Positions 47,397-56,590 are shown, numbered from the stretch's first letter. The stretch: 64,000 bases of DNA from Sphingopyxis sp. H053 (GCF_001468225.1 NZ_LNRU01000012.1:62001-126000), one strand, 5' to 3'. The notes: generated from the sequence alone by a model not told the origin. Translations and numbers: made by a program.

Positions 47397-48113
47397 CTAG
47401 AGTCGGTCGTAGATGGCGTTCGGCAGAAGTTTCATCAGGCCAGCGACGAGCCACCAGCGTTTGGTGACATAGGCATGAGACTTACGGGCGCGGATGGCGC
47501 CGTAGATCTGCTTCGCCGCCTTTTCAGGCGAAGCAACCCAGAAGAGTCCGTCACCCTTCGCCATCGCGGTGTCGACGAAGCCGGGCCGCACGTCGGTCGT
47601 TGCAATCGGCAGGCCCCGGCGCGCCATGTTCTGGCGTAGCGCCTCCATATAGTTGGAGACGAAGGCCTTGGACGCATTGTAGGCAGGCGCGTCGCCGCTT
47701 CCCCGCAATCCCGCGATCGACGAAATGGCCACCAGATGCCCCGTGCCTTGGGCGATGAAGTGCTGCATGCCGATATTGGCCGCGGCCGCGAAACCTTCGA
47801 CATTCACCGCGATGGTCTCGCGTTCCGCCTCCCAGACAAGATCGGCATTTATGTGGCCGACCCCGGCACTGATCACCAGCAAGTCGAGCCCGCCAAGCCG
47901 CTCGATCAGGGCGGCGAGTCCGCGTTGCATCGCGGTCGTGTCGGCCACGTCGAACGCCTCGTAGATTATCGAACCGGAAGAATTGCCAGCGAGATTGGCG
48001 AGCAGGTCGCGGCGCCGACTGGTGACGCCAACCGAATAGCCATGATGCGAGAGCAGCATCGCCAGCTCTCGGCCGATCCCTGAACTCGCGCCGACTATGA
48101 TCGCTTTGTTCAC
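47397..48113 (-). CDS. SDR-family NAD(P)-dependent oxidoreductase
   Basis: A classical short-chain dehydrogenase (238 aa). The Rossmann glycine motif GASSGIGRE is at residues 8-16, with the catalytic Ser in AISSIAG and Tyr/Lys in YNASK. The GTG at 48113 is used because upstream codons to 48212 are antisense to the AbiEii-like gene. The C-terminal WWLVAGLMKLLP segment may be membrane-associated. It converges on the SEC-C protein gene. The substrate is unknown. Confidence 0.85.
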   Translation of the reverse strand: MNKAIIVGASSGIGRELAMLLSHHGYSVGVTSRRRDLLANLAGNSSGSIIYEAFDVADTTAMQRGLAALIERLGGLDLLVISAGVGHINADLVWEAERETIAVNVEGFAAAANIGMQHFIAQGTGHLVAISSIAGLRGSGDAPAYNASKAFVSNYMEALRQNMARRGLPIATTDVRPGFVDTAMAKGDGLFWVASPEKAAKQIYGAIRARKSHAYVTKRWWLVAGLMKLLPNAIYDRL

Positions 48114-48165
48114 GGGCAAGCTCTTGGAATGCGCCGGAACGAAACTGCGATCACAGCCTTCGTCA

Positions 48166-49074
48166 TCAGATTTCGAATGCCTTGAGGAAGTCGGCCATAA
48201 TTTCCGCGGCATGTCGCTGCCGCAAGATCCGGGCGTTCAGCAGATCGGGGTCGGCCGAGACATCGGCTTCGTCGTCTTCGAAACTTGCCACGGCGACGGG
48301 CCCGTCGCGCAAATAGCTCTCGTCGGGATTGGGATCGCGGAAGCGAGCCGCCATGCGAGTAAGAGCCTCGCGTATCGCCTCGGCATGCGGACCGGTCAGT
48401 GCAGCCGCGAATGCGGATTGCGCCGCGCCGACGCCACCTTCCAGATTCTCGATGCAGTAGATCAGGTCGTGCGCATCCTTGCGCTCGAACCTCTGATCGA
48501 AAGCAAAGGCCTTGAGACAGGTGAAGGTGACGATATCAGCGTAGCGCACGACCTCGGTGGCACGGCCCTTACCGTTCAGCAGGTCCGCCGTGATTTCGAC
48601 GGTCCCGTGATGGTCGAACACCATGGAAGCGTGGGGGATGTTCAACGCCGAGACATTTCCGTCCGAAGGAAGTTCCTTTACCTTGCCGCCTCCAAGTTCC
48701 GGCGAGTCCGCCAGAAACTCGAGGATCATCGTCGTGCCGTCCTCGATCTCGGCGCGCCACCGCCAGGATTGCTTCGCACCCTTTTCATTCTCGGCGCGCT
48801 CGAAGTTCATCGCCTTTAGATTTTCTTCTAGCGTACTGTAGGCTTCGGTCGTCGTGAGGATTCCGACGTCGACGACGATATCGACGTCACCCGTGCCCGC
48901 ATGTTTCGGGACTTTCGGCGGCCTGGCGGTCACGAGATAGCGCGGCGCGAGTCCGCCGACGAGAAAGACCGAATCCTTCCATGGTCCAAGCCCGCGCAGG
49001 AGCGTGACCAGTACGCGCTCGCACGCGTCGGTGACCATGTCCTCATAGCCGCTGATCGTCTGTGGTTTGGGCAT
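48166..49074 (-). CDS. AbiEii-like nucleotidyltransferase (toxin candidate)
   Basis: A 302-aa nucleotidyltransferase-fold protein. It has a VFLVGGLAPRYL Gly motif near residue 37 and GTGDVDIVVDV with the metal-binding Asp pair near residues 61-63; the third acidic position may be in ILEFLAD. The start overlaps the stop of the upstream AbiEi-like gene by one base (TAATG). In AbiE type IV toxin-antitoxin systems, AbiEii is the nucleotidyltransferase toxin and gives abortive phage resistance. The assignment rests on fold motifs plus operon layout. Confidence 0.68.
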   Translation of the reverse strand: MPKPQTISGYEDMVTDACERVLVTLLRGLGPWKDSVFLVGGLAPRYLVTARPPKVPKHAGTGDVDIVVDVGILTTTEAYSTLEENLKAMNFERAENEKGAKQSWRWRAEIEDGTTMILEFLADSPELGGGKVKELPSDGNVSALNIPHASMVFDHHGTVEITADLLNGKGRATEVVRYADIVTFTCLKAFAFDQRFERKDAHDLIYCIENLEGGVGAAQSAFAAALTGPHAEAIREALTRMAARFRDPNPDESYLRDGPVAVASFEDDEADVSADPDLLNARILRQRHAAEIMADFLKAFEI

Positions 49075-50171
49075 TATTTATCCAGACATTCGCTACGGAG
49101 GTGCATCGCCAATTCACGGGAACGGCCGGACGCCTGGAGCAGGTCGAGATAGACCTGCAGCGGCGGCGCATAGCAGACGCCATCGATCCGTTGGCCGACC
49201 GCGACATCGCGCCGGCTCTTCGCCTCGATGATACCGAGATTCCACCCCTCCGCCACGGGCCGGGCGTCGAGATTGAGCAGCGCCTCGATCAGCTTCTGCC
49301 CGGGCTCGATCCGGCAACGAAGCTGCGAGATGGAAGAAAGATAGGGGGCATAGATTTGAGCGGCTACCTCGCCGGTGACCGCATAGGCGGCTTTCGCCTC
49401 GTCGCACGCCTGATCAAGGCGCAGCGCCAGCGCCAGTGCGTCACTCCCTTTCGGGACATAGTAACGCCGCACTGTCGGCGCCTTCTGATCGCTCGCATAG
49501 CTGGTCCAAGCTTCGAGAAGGGGCCGTGCGGCGCGCAATCGACGCTGTTTCGACGGACCCGCCCCCTGCACATCCACCCACTCGCGCCGTTCGAGTTCCG
49601 TGAGGGTCTCGGAAGCCGTAGCGGGCGATACGCCGCTCGCATCGGCGAGATCCTTCACGCCCAGCCAGTCCTGCCGCCTCTCATAAATTTCATGGAGTGC
49701 GCGCGCCTTTTGCCCCTGAAAAATGGAATCGAATTTCTTCGTCCCTTTTTTCGGAGCCGGTTTATCGAGAAATATGAATGCCTTTTTCCCCGGAATATAA
49801 AGCGAGCCTCCGAGGTCGTAATATCCGACGCGCTCTTCCCGAAAAATCTCTCGAGCGCCCGGCGAGATCGCACGGGCGACAAAAAAAGGAATGATTTCCC
49901 GGTCGTCACCGGAATTGCTGAGATGGGCCTGATTATTCCGAAGCTGCCAGATTGCTTCGCGCACATCGCGCGGAAAAAGCTGCGCCTTGATTTCGACAAG
50001 CAATAAGAGCGGCTGGCGGCCGATATATGCGCCGATCAGGGCGTCGGCGCGGCCGCGAGGCCCGATTTCGACCTCATATCGCTCGATTTGCGCGTGCGAC
50101 TGCGGCAGCGCCAAAAGCGCCTCCAAAAGCGCATCGAGCAATTCGCGCTGAGAATTTTCAAATTCGGCCAT
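49074..50171 (-). CDS. AbiEi-like antitoxin with an N-terminal nuclease-like domain
   Basis: A 365-aa protein. The first 110 residues show a PD-(D/E)XK-like pattern (GRADALIG, then LLLLVEIKAQLF). A winged-helix segment lies at about residues 165-210 (GVKDLADASGVSPATASETL), followed by a C-terminal domain of the AbiEi antigen type. AbiEi antitoxins repress their operon through the winged helix and neutralise the partner toxin. The coupled nucleotidyltransferase gene downstream supports this assignment. The nuclease-like N-terminus is not part of a minimal AbiEi. Confidence 0.67.
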   Translation of the reverse strand: MAEFENSQRELLDALLEALLALPQSHAQIERYEVEIGPRGRADALIGAYIGRQPLLLLVEIKAQLFPRDVREAIWQLRNNQAHLSNSGDDREIIPFFVARAISPGAREIFREERVGYYDLGGSLYIPGKKAFIFLDKPAPKKGTKKFDSIFQGQKARALHEIYERRQDWLGVKDLADASGVSPATASETLTELERREWVDVQGAGPSKQRRLRAARPLLEAWTSYASDQKAPTVRRYYVPKGSDALALALRLDQACDEAKAAYAVTGEVAAQIYAPYLSSISQLRCRIEPGQKLIEALLNLDARPVAEGWNLGIIEAKSRRDVAVGQRIDGVCYAPPLQVYLDLLQASGRSRELAMHLRSECLDK

Positions 50172-50334
50172 ATTTTGTGCCCAGCAAAAATCACCCTAAA
50201 AGTGAATATTCGGAAAAACCTTGATATTTGCTGCGCAGAAAATTTGCATTAAAAAAATGGAAAAAATTTCATCTGAAATCTGGAAAGCGTCGAAACTGGC
50301 AACGCTCCGGTGGCGTCAACGAAGGATTTTGGCG

Positions 50335-51411
50335 TCACCGCGCCTCGAGGGTGATTTCACGCCTGCTGAACTGAGATGGCAATTTGATCTCGATATCGCC
50401 CGATGTGATAGCCCAATCGGTCGTCACCAAGGCTGGCTCTTCGCCACTATCGTCCTCGGACACCAGCACCTCAACATAAATAGCCGCGCTGGAAGTTGGA
50501 CGAGCATGGTAAGTCCGAATATCCAAATCAGGCTCTCCCCGCCGCGAGATGACATACTCATGACCCGTCTCACGAACGTCGGCTTCGACCTCAGCCAAGA
50601 CTTCGACCTCAAGGACAAAATCCTGTCCCTCCTCGGATTCGTCGACGAGAAACACGCTCGAAATCTCAAGATCGAAGAACTCGACATCTTCAACCTCGAT
50701 ATCGACACGGCGCGGACGATAGGAGTTAAGGCGTGCCCTCAGCCTTTCGAGCAGGGACGCGTCTCCACGGACATGCGCTTCAAGACGCTTCACCAACTGG
50801 GCTGACGCCAGAGCCAGCGAGAGAAGCTGGGCAACGGAGTCCAATTGGATCAGATCGTCCCGTCCCTCGCAGAATTTCACCAGGTCCGGATCCTTGCCAA
50901 CCACATATATTCTGGGTCGACCGGGCCGGATCCAGGCGAGGAGGCTCGACAGCACAAAGGCGTCCGGAAACTCGCTCTTTTTTTTGCCCTCCCCAAAGGG
51001 CGCAGCACCAGCAAAATAATCGTCAAAAATCGCTTTGTGATCGGCAACAACGGGGATTTCGGTAAATTTTGCTGTCGCTAGGAATTCTCGAAAGCGCGCG
51101 TGAAGCAGTGCCTTCCGATCGGCTGGATCGGTATCACCAAAGGGACCGCTTTCTCCAAGCTGGCCAAAAATCGCGCCGTGCTTCTTCGCTGCTGCTTCCG
51201 CCTCCGCCAGCGCTTCCGAAAGTCTCGCTTCAACCTCCCGCGTGGTGATGGAAGTCGTGATCGGCTCGAGCGTGCTCTTCGACGCTAGATCGATCAGGCT
51301 GGACCAAGTTCGCGATTGCCAGTCGAGACCCGCCGCACGAAAAGCCTCGGTATCGATGAAAGCATATGGTGTGACGAGGCGCTGTCCGCGCGGTGCTGGT
51401 GGTTCGCTCAT
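50335..51411 (-). CDS. PIN-domain protein (DUF4935-like)
   Basis: A 358-aa protein. The N-terminal 170 residues fit a PIN ribonuclease: an acidic strand VTPYAFIDTEAF, then KKSEFPDAFVLSSLLAW, then RIYVVGKDPDLVKFC, supplying conserved Asp residues. The C-terminal half is rich in Glu/Asp and beta strands with no recognised domain. It lies upstream of the AbiE-like pair on the same strand, separated by a 163-bp AT-rich gap, and may belong to the same defence-type group. It has no obvious antitoxin of its own. Confidence 0.72.
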   Translation of the reverse strand: MSEPPAPRGQRLVTPYAFIDTEAFRAAGLDWQSRTWSSLIDLASKSTLEPITTSITTREVEARLSEALAEAEAAAKKHGAIFGQLGESGPFGDTDPADRKALLHARFREFLATAKFTEIPVVADHKAIFDDYFAGAAPFGEGKKKSEFPDAFVLSSLLAWIRPGRPRIYVVGKDPDLVKFCEGRDDLIQLDSVAQLLSLALASAQLVKRLEAHVRGDASLLERLRARLNSYRPRRVDIEVEDVEFFDLEISSVFLVDESEEGQDFVLEVEVLAEVEADVRETGHEYVISRRGEPDLDIRTYHARPTSSAAIYVEVLVSEDDSGEEPALVTTDWAITSGDIEIKLPSQFSRREITLEAR

Positions 51412-51620
51412 CGTTGCAAACTAGCTTTTGCGACGGATTTCCTCAATCGTTCCCTTGAGCCTCGCCGCCCAATGCGACGCTTGAGAGAGAGCTAAGAATG
51501 GCGCAAAACTGGCTCACATAGGCCGATGGACGGAGAACTAGCCTCAATTTGGTTCTAAATCTCAAATCGCCACTGCATGGACCGGGTCGCCGACGCTAGA
51601 GTTGATCGTCGGAGGTGACG

Positions 51621-51851
51621 ATGATCATTTTCAAGATGCTGGCGATCGCCAGCCTGACGATCCTGACAGCATGTGCTCCGCCGGAGCCACGCAGCGTTCA
51701 ATATTTCGAGGCCAATCTCGATGAGGCACGCGACGTCGTCCAAAGCTGCACGGCGGGCGACAAGCGCGGCGATGAATGCAGCAATGCCAATGTCGCGGTC
51801 GAGACTGCCGAGGGAAAGGCCAAATTCGAGCGGTTCCGCGGGAAAAAGTAG
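51621..51851 (+). CDS. eexN: EexN-like entry-exclusion lipoprotein
   Basis: A 76-aa lipoprotein: a signal segment with lipobox TILTAC (Cys near residue 18), then PEPRSVQYFEANLDEARDVV, CTAGDKRGDECSNA and AEGKAKFERF, as in EexN proteins of conjugative elements. EexN blocks entry of related elements into the same cell. An ideal GGAGG site five bases upstream sets the start at 51621. It is usually next to trb genes; here it lies 38 kb from trbB, within cargo. Confidence 0.78.
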   Translation: MIIFKMLAIASLTILTACAPPEPRSVQYFEANLDEARDVVQSCTAGDKRGDECSNANVAVETAEGKAKFERFRGKK

Positions 51852-51857
51852 CGGGTC

Positions 51858-52787
51858 TCAACCTGCCTGACGCGCTGTTGTCTCAAGCTCAGCGATGCGG
51901 TCACGGCAAATAGTCTCGACGATACCGGCGAGATGCTGAACCCGCGCGCCGAGCCATTCCAGTTCGTCGGCGGTGATCGCGTAATGCTTCGAATAGCGCG
52001 CCTTGATGTACGCTTCCTTCAACTTTTCGAACCGCGACCGGTCGGCCTTAACTTCTCGCGGCCATGCCTCGATCAATCGATCATCGATCCGCTCGGCTTG
52101 GGTGCGCAGGAAAACAAGATTATGGATGTGCGGCGTGTGGAAAGTGCATACCAATAAGATGCAGTGGTAATATCGTTCCGTCGCCTGATGAAGCTGAAAG
52201 GCCGCATTGTTCAACCAACCTGCAGCGACAGCGCTTCGATAGTGATGAAGAAACTGCGCTCCGCTAGGATACCACTCATCAAAATACTCGCGCGCCATCT
52301 CGAGCGCCGCATGCGGCGTCATCGGCTTGGGTTCTGCGAGCTCCTTCCCGTCGGCCTCGTACAGCGCGATCCCGTCACGAGCGACGTCGATGAAGAAATA
52401 GCGACCCTGCGTCAGTCCGGCATTCACCTCGTCGAGACTGTGAACGATGAAATTCACCGGCGTGCGGAGCCGCTTCGTTACCGACAGCTCACGAATGAGC
52501 CGGTCGTCGAGCTTCGACCAATAGTCCGCCCGATCGGTCAGCCGCTTGTCGTTGACGATGATCAGCAGGTCATAGTCCGACTGATAGCCCTTCGCCGTGT
52601 GCGGCTCGTCGACCCACCCACCCCGTGCATAGCTGCCGTAGAGGATGATCTTGGAAATCCGGCCCTTGCGCTTCCAGTCCTGCGTCGCGAGCGCCAGCGC
52701 ATCCTCGAATTCCTCGAAGATGATCTCGACGACGCGCTCGATCTCGCGTTGCTTGTGCGGGGGAAGATGTTCGAGGCTGCTCTGCAT
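51858..52787 (-). CDS. MNT-HEPN fusion protein
   Basis: A 309-aa protein combining a minimal nucleotidyltransferase (LYGSYARGGWVDE near residue 50, then SDYDLLIIV with the Asp pair near residues 70-72) with a C-terminal HEPN helical bundle (about residues 170-300; FQLHQATERYYHCILL). Separate MNT and HEPN genes form type VII toxin-antitoxin pairs, and fused forms are widespread but little studied. The start at 52787 is the first Met of a sensible N-terminus; the longer frame to 53417 is antisense-like. Confidence 0.8.
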   Translation of the reverse strand: MQSSLEHLPPHKQREIERVVEIIFEEFEDALALATQDWKRKGRISKIILYGSYARGGWVDEPHTAKGYQSDYDLLIIVNDKRLTDRADYWSKLDDRLIRELSVTKRLRTPVNFIVHSLDEVNAGLTQGRYFFIDVARDGIALYEADGKELAEPKPMTPHAALEMAREYFDEWYPSGAQFLHHYRSAVAAGWLNNAAFQLHQATERYYHCILLVCTFHTPHIHNLVFLRTQAERIDDRLIEAWPREVKADRSRFEKLKEAYIKARYSKHYAITADELEWLGARVQHLAGIVETICRDRIAELETTARQAG

Positions 52788-52870
52788 TGGGGTCACCCTA
52801 ACAAGGTGGCGGCACCCTTGCACCCGGAAGATTGTTCCGATGCGCAAGGATGCCGCAAGATGGCCGCCGC

Positions 52871-53194
52871 TCAGTCGGCGGGTGTCCAGATGATCGCGAA
52901 AACATCGTCGCGATCCTGCCCCGCGGCCCGCCCGAGATTGGCGTAGATGCGCCGCGGCCCGAACTCGGGGGTCGCGAGCGAGAGCGAGACATAGGGACGC
53001 CCCGATTGCTCGGCGACGCGAATCCAGCCGGCTCCGATCTCGACGCCATCGGACCAAACGCGATAGTCGGGCTGCACATCGCTCGCCTTGCCGCGGTTGG
53101 GGCGTATCTCGATCGGTGCCTTGATCGACAGCGTGATGAGCTGGCCCACAAAGCCCTTCTCGATGCTGCCGCTGACGATGCCGATGCTCGCCAT
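52871..53194 (-). CDS. DUF736 family protein (paralogue 4)
   Basis: A 107-aa DUF736 protein (MASIGIVSGSIEKGFVG, GVEIGAGWIRVAE, TPEFGPRRIYANL). It is monocistronic or followed at 84 bases by the MNT-HEPN gene. A long GC dyad, GCCCGGGA-CCA-TCCCGGGC, lies 20 bases upstream of the ATG, shared in its core with paralogue 3. It is probably the last recognisable gene of the mobile element on this side. Confidence 0.85.
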   Translation of the reverse strand: MASIGIVSGSIEKGFVGQLITLSIKAPIEIRPNRGKASDVQPDYRVWSDGVEIGAGWIRVAEQSGRPYVSLSLATPEFGPRRIYANLGRAAGQDRDDVFAIIWTPAD

Positions 53195-53214
53195 GTCGAT
53201 ACTCCTGCTGATTT

Positions 53215-53233
53215 GCCCGGGACCATCCCGGGC
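53215..53233 (-). promoter_or_regulatory. GCCCGGGA-CCA-TCCCGGGC dyad before DUF736 paralogue 4
   Basis: Perfect eight-base-arm inverted repeat with a three-base centre, ending 20 bases upstream of the DUF736 start. Its central GGGACCATCCC is identical to the dyad upstream of paralogue 3. Confidence 0.5.
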
Positions 53234-53563
53234 GTGCAGCCGGGCGGGTCGGCGGCTTGAGGCGCTTGCGCACCCGAAGGGCCGAAGCGCAGCGGAGGAG
53301 TGAGGCTACGCCTCGCTTGCGCGGGCGCCGCCGCCGACCAGATTGGCGGAGCGCTCTTGGGTGGGACCGGTCGAACTTCGAAAATGGAAGAGCGATCAGG
53401 GCGAGCGATCGCGCCAAGGATATGACGAAGCCGAAAAGGGAGCTGCATCGATACGGATGCTTCCCGGCCTCGTCGCGGCGATATATAGGCCTGCTCTATC
53501 GGGCGTGGTTCTTCTGAAGGCACGCGCTCGACGGTCGTAACTCTGCTGAACAGGATCGTGTCG
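53234..53563. other. Non-coding gap between DUF736 and the lipid-kinase gene
   Basis: Between 53195 and 53563 I find no credible gene. Apart from the dyad at 53215-53233 the stretch is GC-rich and unpatterned up to about 53340, then of ordinary composition. Promoters for both flanking genes must lie here but cannot be pinpointed. It is a candidate for one boundary of the mobile element, although no attachment-site repeat was identified. Confidence 0.4.
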
Positions 53564-54490
53564 ATGCCGTGGCCCAAAGGTACGCGCGCCCTCGTGCTGC
53601 ACAATGCAAAGGCGCGGCAGGGCGAGCAGGCGCTCGTTCCCGTTCGCGAGCGCCTCGCTGCCGGCGGCCTTCTGGTGACGGTCGAGCCGTTCGAGAGCTT
53701 GCCCGAAATTGCACGCGACGTGACACGCTTGCATCAGACCGCCGATATCATTGTCGTGTGCGGCGGCGACGGTTCGATCTCATCCGCCGCGCCCGCGGTG
53801 ATCGAGAGCGGCCTGCCGCTGGGAATCATTCCCGCCGGAACCGCGAATGACTTGGCGCGCACCCTGTCGATCCCGCTCGACTTCGCGGCGGCGGCCGACG
53901 TCATTGTCGAGAGTCACAGCCGACGGATCGATGTCGGCATGGTCAATGGCCATGCCTTCTTCAATGTCGCGAGCATCGGGATCAGCAGCGAACTTGCGCA
54001 GAAGCTCGACCCGGCGATCAAGAAAAGGTTCGGCCGCCTCGGCTATGCCGTCGCCGCGCTGCGGGTCATCCTGGCTGCCCAGCGGTTCCGGGCGAGGATC
54101 AGGGAGAAGGGCGAGTCGAGGACCGTCAGCACCTATCAGGTCGCGATCGGCAACGGGCGTCTCTACGGGGGAGGTAATGTCGTAGAAGAGAATGCCGCGA
54201 TCGACGACGGCACGCTCGATCTTTATAGTCTCGAGGTCAAAAACCTCTGGAAGCTCGCCCTCATGCTTCGCGCCTTCCGGTCCGGCACGCATGGCGCGTG
54301 GAAGGAAGTGCGCACCGCCAAATGCGTCGAGTTCGATATCGAGACGCGGCGGCCGATGCCGGTGAACACCGACGGTGAGATCGTCACCGCGACGCCTGCG
54401 CATTTCCGCGTCTTGCCTCGAGCGATATCGGTGCTCGCCCCGTGCGAATGCCCGACCACCGCACGGCAATTCCCGCTCTACCATCACTGA
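53564..54490 (+). CDS. YegS/diacylglycerol-kinase-like lipid kinase
   Basis: A 308-aa protein of the DAGK catalytic family, phosphorylating lipids such as diacylglycerol, sphingosine-type bases or undecaprenol. It has the nucleotide-binding motif CGGDGSISS near residue 67 and PAGTANDLARTL near residue 88, then a beta-sandwich C-terminal domain with VNTDGE. The ATG at 53564 has a CAGGA site eight bases upstream; a GTG at 53558 is an alternative. It appears intact, and the physiological substrate is not deducible. Confidence 0.87.
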   Translation: MPWPKGTRALVLHNAKARQGEQALVPVRERLAAGGLLVTVEPFESLPEIARDVTRLHQTADIIVVCGGDGSISSAAPAVIESGLPLGIIPAGTANDLARTLSIPLDFAAAADVIVESHSRRIDVGMVNGHAFFNVASIGISSELAQKLDPAIKKRFGRLGYAVAALRVILAAQRFRARIREKGESRTVSTYQVAIGNGRLYGGGNVVEENAAIDDGTLDLYSLEVKNLWKLALMLRAFRSGTHGAWKEVRTAKCVEFDIETRRPMPVNTDGEIVTATPAHFRVLPRAISVLAPCECPTTARQFPLYHH

Positions 54491-54693
54491 CCGAGCGAAG
54501 GCCCAGCGCAGTTGCGGCTGCAGCGTGCGGCGACGATTTTCAGTCGTTCGAAATGGCTCTGTGACATCGCGCCGCGCGGACGTCCAAAAATCGTCTCGTT
54601 AAGTATTTGAAAAATTTGAGTTCATATCGAAGGTTGAAAAACGAGGAGGCACAGGGTAGTTAAATTAATAAATTAAGCAGTGTGACATCGACC

Positions 54694-56352
54694 ATGACCA
54701 CCATCGCGCAATATCTTTCAGAGCATGGCCCATCGCGCTCGTCGCTGATTGTCGAGGCGCTCGTCGCTGCCGGAGCGAGCCCAGAGGCAGCGCGCCAGCG
54801 CGTCGCTCGGGTCGCAAAACCGATACGCCGCTTTCCAGTCCCGATGCTGCCCAAGCGCGAAGCCTTTCTCTATCTCGACAAGGATCGGAACAGCGAACGC
54901 TTCTGGCAGAATTTCATTCGCGACATGCGCGCGACCAATTCGGTCTTCGCTGCATCGGTCGATGGCATGATCGCACGCGGCGGCCTCATCCGTGCCGACC
55001 AATTCGCGTCGATCAGCGGCGCGACGGTCATCCCGCAGCGCGGACAGCTGCCGGTCGAGACGGTCGCGCAACGCCTGATCGCCGCAGGGTTCATCAAGGA
55101 AATACATAATATCGACCACGGCCGATGTTTCGAGCTCGCGCCGTCGCTGGCTTTCGGCACGCCTGCCGGACTAAGGGCCCGCGACCTCACAGAGGGGATT
55201 CTGCTCGACGGAATGCGCGAATGGGCGAGGAAGATCGGATTTGCGAGCTACAATCTGATCCGCATCCGCGGCGACGAAGAACTCCAGCCCATCGGCCCCT
55301 TCGCCTTCGATTTCGCCGGCCCGAGCTACCTGCTTCCGCTCCAGGGTCCCGGCGGCAAGCCCGGCTTCATTGTCGCCGACGTGTTCGCTGAGGGGCGGCT
55401 TACCGCCGACGAAATCCAGTTCTTCATCCGCAAGGCGAGGATGCTCAAGGCGACCCTCAAGAATATCGGGGTGTTGTCGATCATTGTCGCGGAAGAATTT
55501 ACCGGCGAAGCAATGAAGGCTGGCCATGCCGCGGGCGTGATGCTCGCCACGCCGAAAGATCTGTTCGGCAAACGGGTTGGGGTGGCGATTGCGTCACTAT
55601 GCGAAGTCCTAAAAAATGCCGCCAAATATGCATCGTCCAGTCCTGAGCGGCTCACATACCTCCTCGACAATTTGCTCGACATCGAGGGACGCAGCCTCAA
55701 CCTGCGCGGCATCCTATTCGAGTTAGTGGTCGGCTACCTCGCCCGGCGAAGCGCTATCTCTATCGATATGGGGGTTACCGCGCGAAATCCTGCGACCGGC
55801 CAGACCGCGGACATAGACGTTCAGGCCATCACCCAGCAGTCGAGCGCGGTGACAGCGATCGAATGTAAAGGCAAAGAGCCCGGCGGATCACTGTCGCGCG
55901 CTGAGGTCGAAATCTGGCTCAAAAAGATTCCGATCTTTCGTGCGCACTATGCGAACCATGCCGCCCTACGAGAAGCCGAACATCGCTTCGAGATATGGAC
56001 GAGCGGAACGATCGATGCCGACGCTCTCTATCTTCTCAAGGAAGAAAAGGCCAAGCGGTCCAAGGCGCCGATCGACTGGAAGGACGGGGATGCGGTTCTT
56101 GCGTTGGCGCGTGCCGGAAAGGAAAAGGGTATCGCCGACGCGCTCAACCAACATTTTTTCAAACACCCGTTCGCCGAGGTCGGCAAGACGCTCGCGGCCG
56201 AAAATCCTCCAGAGTTCAATTTCCCGTCGTTCATGATGCCTGCTTTCAAGCCAGACACGGGACCCGGCCCCTCGGGGCTGCCCGCCCTTCCCGACCTTTC
56301 GGGGATGGTCACCGAATGCTCACTCGACGACGAACTAAAGGGCGCGAAATAG
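54694..56352 (+). CDS. PD-(D/E)XK nuclease-like protein
   Basis: A 552-aa protein of no named family that I recognise. Residues 1-130 contain winged-helix-like segments. The middle includes a conserved-looking domain around FDFAGPSYLLPL. Near residues 345-395 a restriction-endonuclease pattern is clear: Glu in ILFELVVGYLARR, Asp in TADIDVQAI, and ECK in TAIECKGKEPG. It stands alone behind an AT-rich stretch (54600-54690), compositionally unlike its neighbours, which suggests recent acquisition. GTG 54682 is an alternative start. Stand-alone restriction- or defence-type nuclease is the best guess. Confidence 0.7.
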   Translation: MTTIAQYLSEHGPSRSSLIVEALVAAGASPEAARQRVARVAKPIRRFPVPMLPKREAFLYLDKDRNSERFWQNFIRDMRATNSVFAASVDGMIARGGLIRADQFASISGATVIPQRGQLPVETVAQRLIAAGFIKEIHNIDHGRCFELAPSLAFGTPAGLRARDLTEGILLDGMREWARKIGFASYNLIRIRGDEELQPIGPFAFDFAGPSYLLPLQGPGGKPGFIVADVFAEGRLTADEIQFFIRKARMLKATLKNIGVLSIIVAEEFTGEAMKAGHAAGVMLATPKDLFGKRVGVAIASLCEVLKNAAKYASSSPERLTYLLDNLLDIEGRSLNLRGILFELVVGYLARRSAISIDMGVTARNPATGQTADIDVQAITQQSSAVTAIECKGKEPGGSLSRAEVEIWLKKIPIFRAHYANHAALREAEHRFEIWTSGTIDADALYLLKEEKAKRSKAPIDWKDGDAVLALARAGKEKGIADALNQHFFKHPFAEVGKTLAAENPPEFNFPSFMMPAFKPDTGPGPSGLPALPDLSGMVTECSLDDELKGAK

Positions 56353-56590
56353 CCTCGCGGTCCGCAGGAATTTGACTCGATCTGGACCTATCTCCGCACA
56401 GCCGGCTTGCAAGCGACAGGGGCAAAGCTATGCTTTGAGGTGCATCGGGCAAGGCGCACGGTGCCAGGCGTGAGAACCTGCTTAGCTTAGTTTTCCTATT
56501 CCATCCTGCCGGGTGGCCGCTGCGCATGTCCAAGCCCTCGGGCTAAAGGCGGCGGCGCTTGTTCGCTAAGCAAGTTCTCAACGCCCGGCT

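Noticed and set aside
50221..50805. 194-aa open frame on the plus strand
   Set aside because: It is antisense to the PIN-domain gene, which has recognisable acidic motifs and a normal start.
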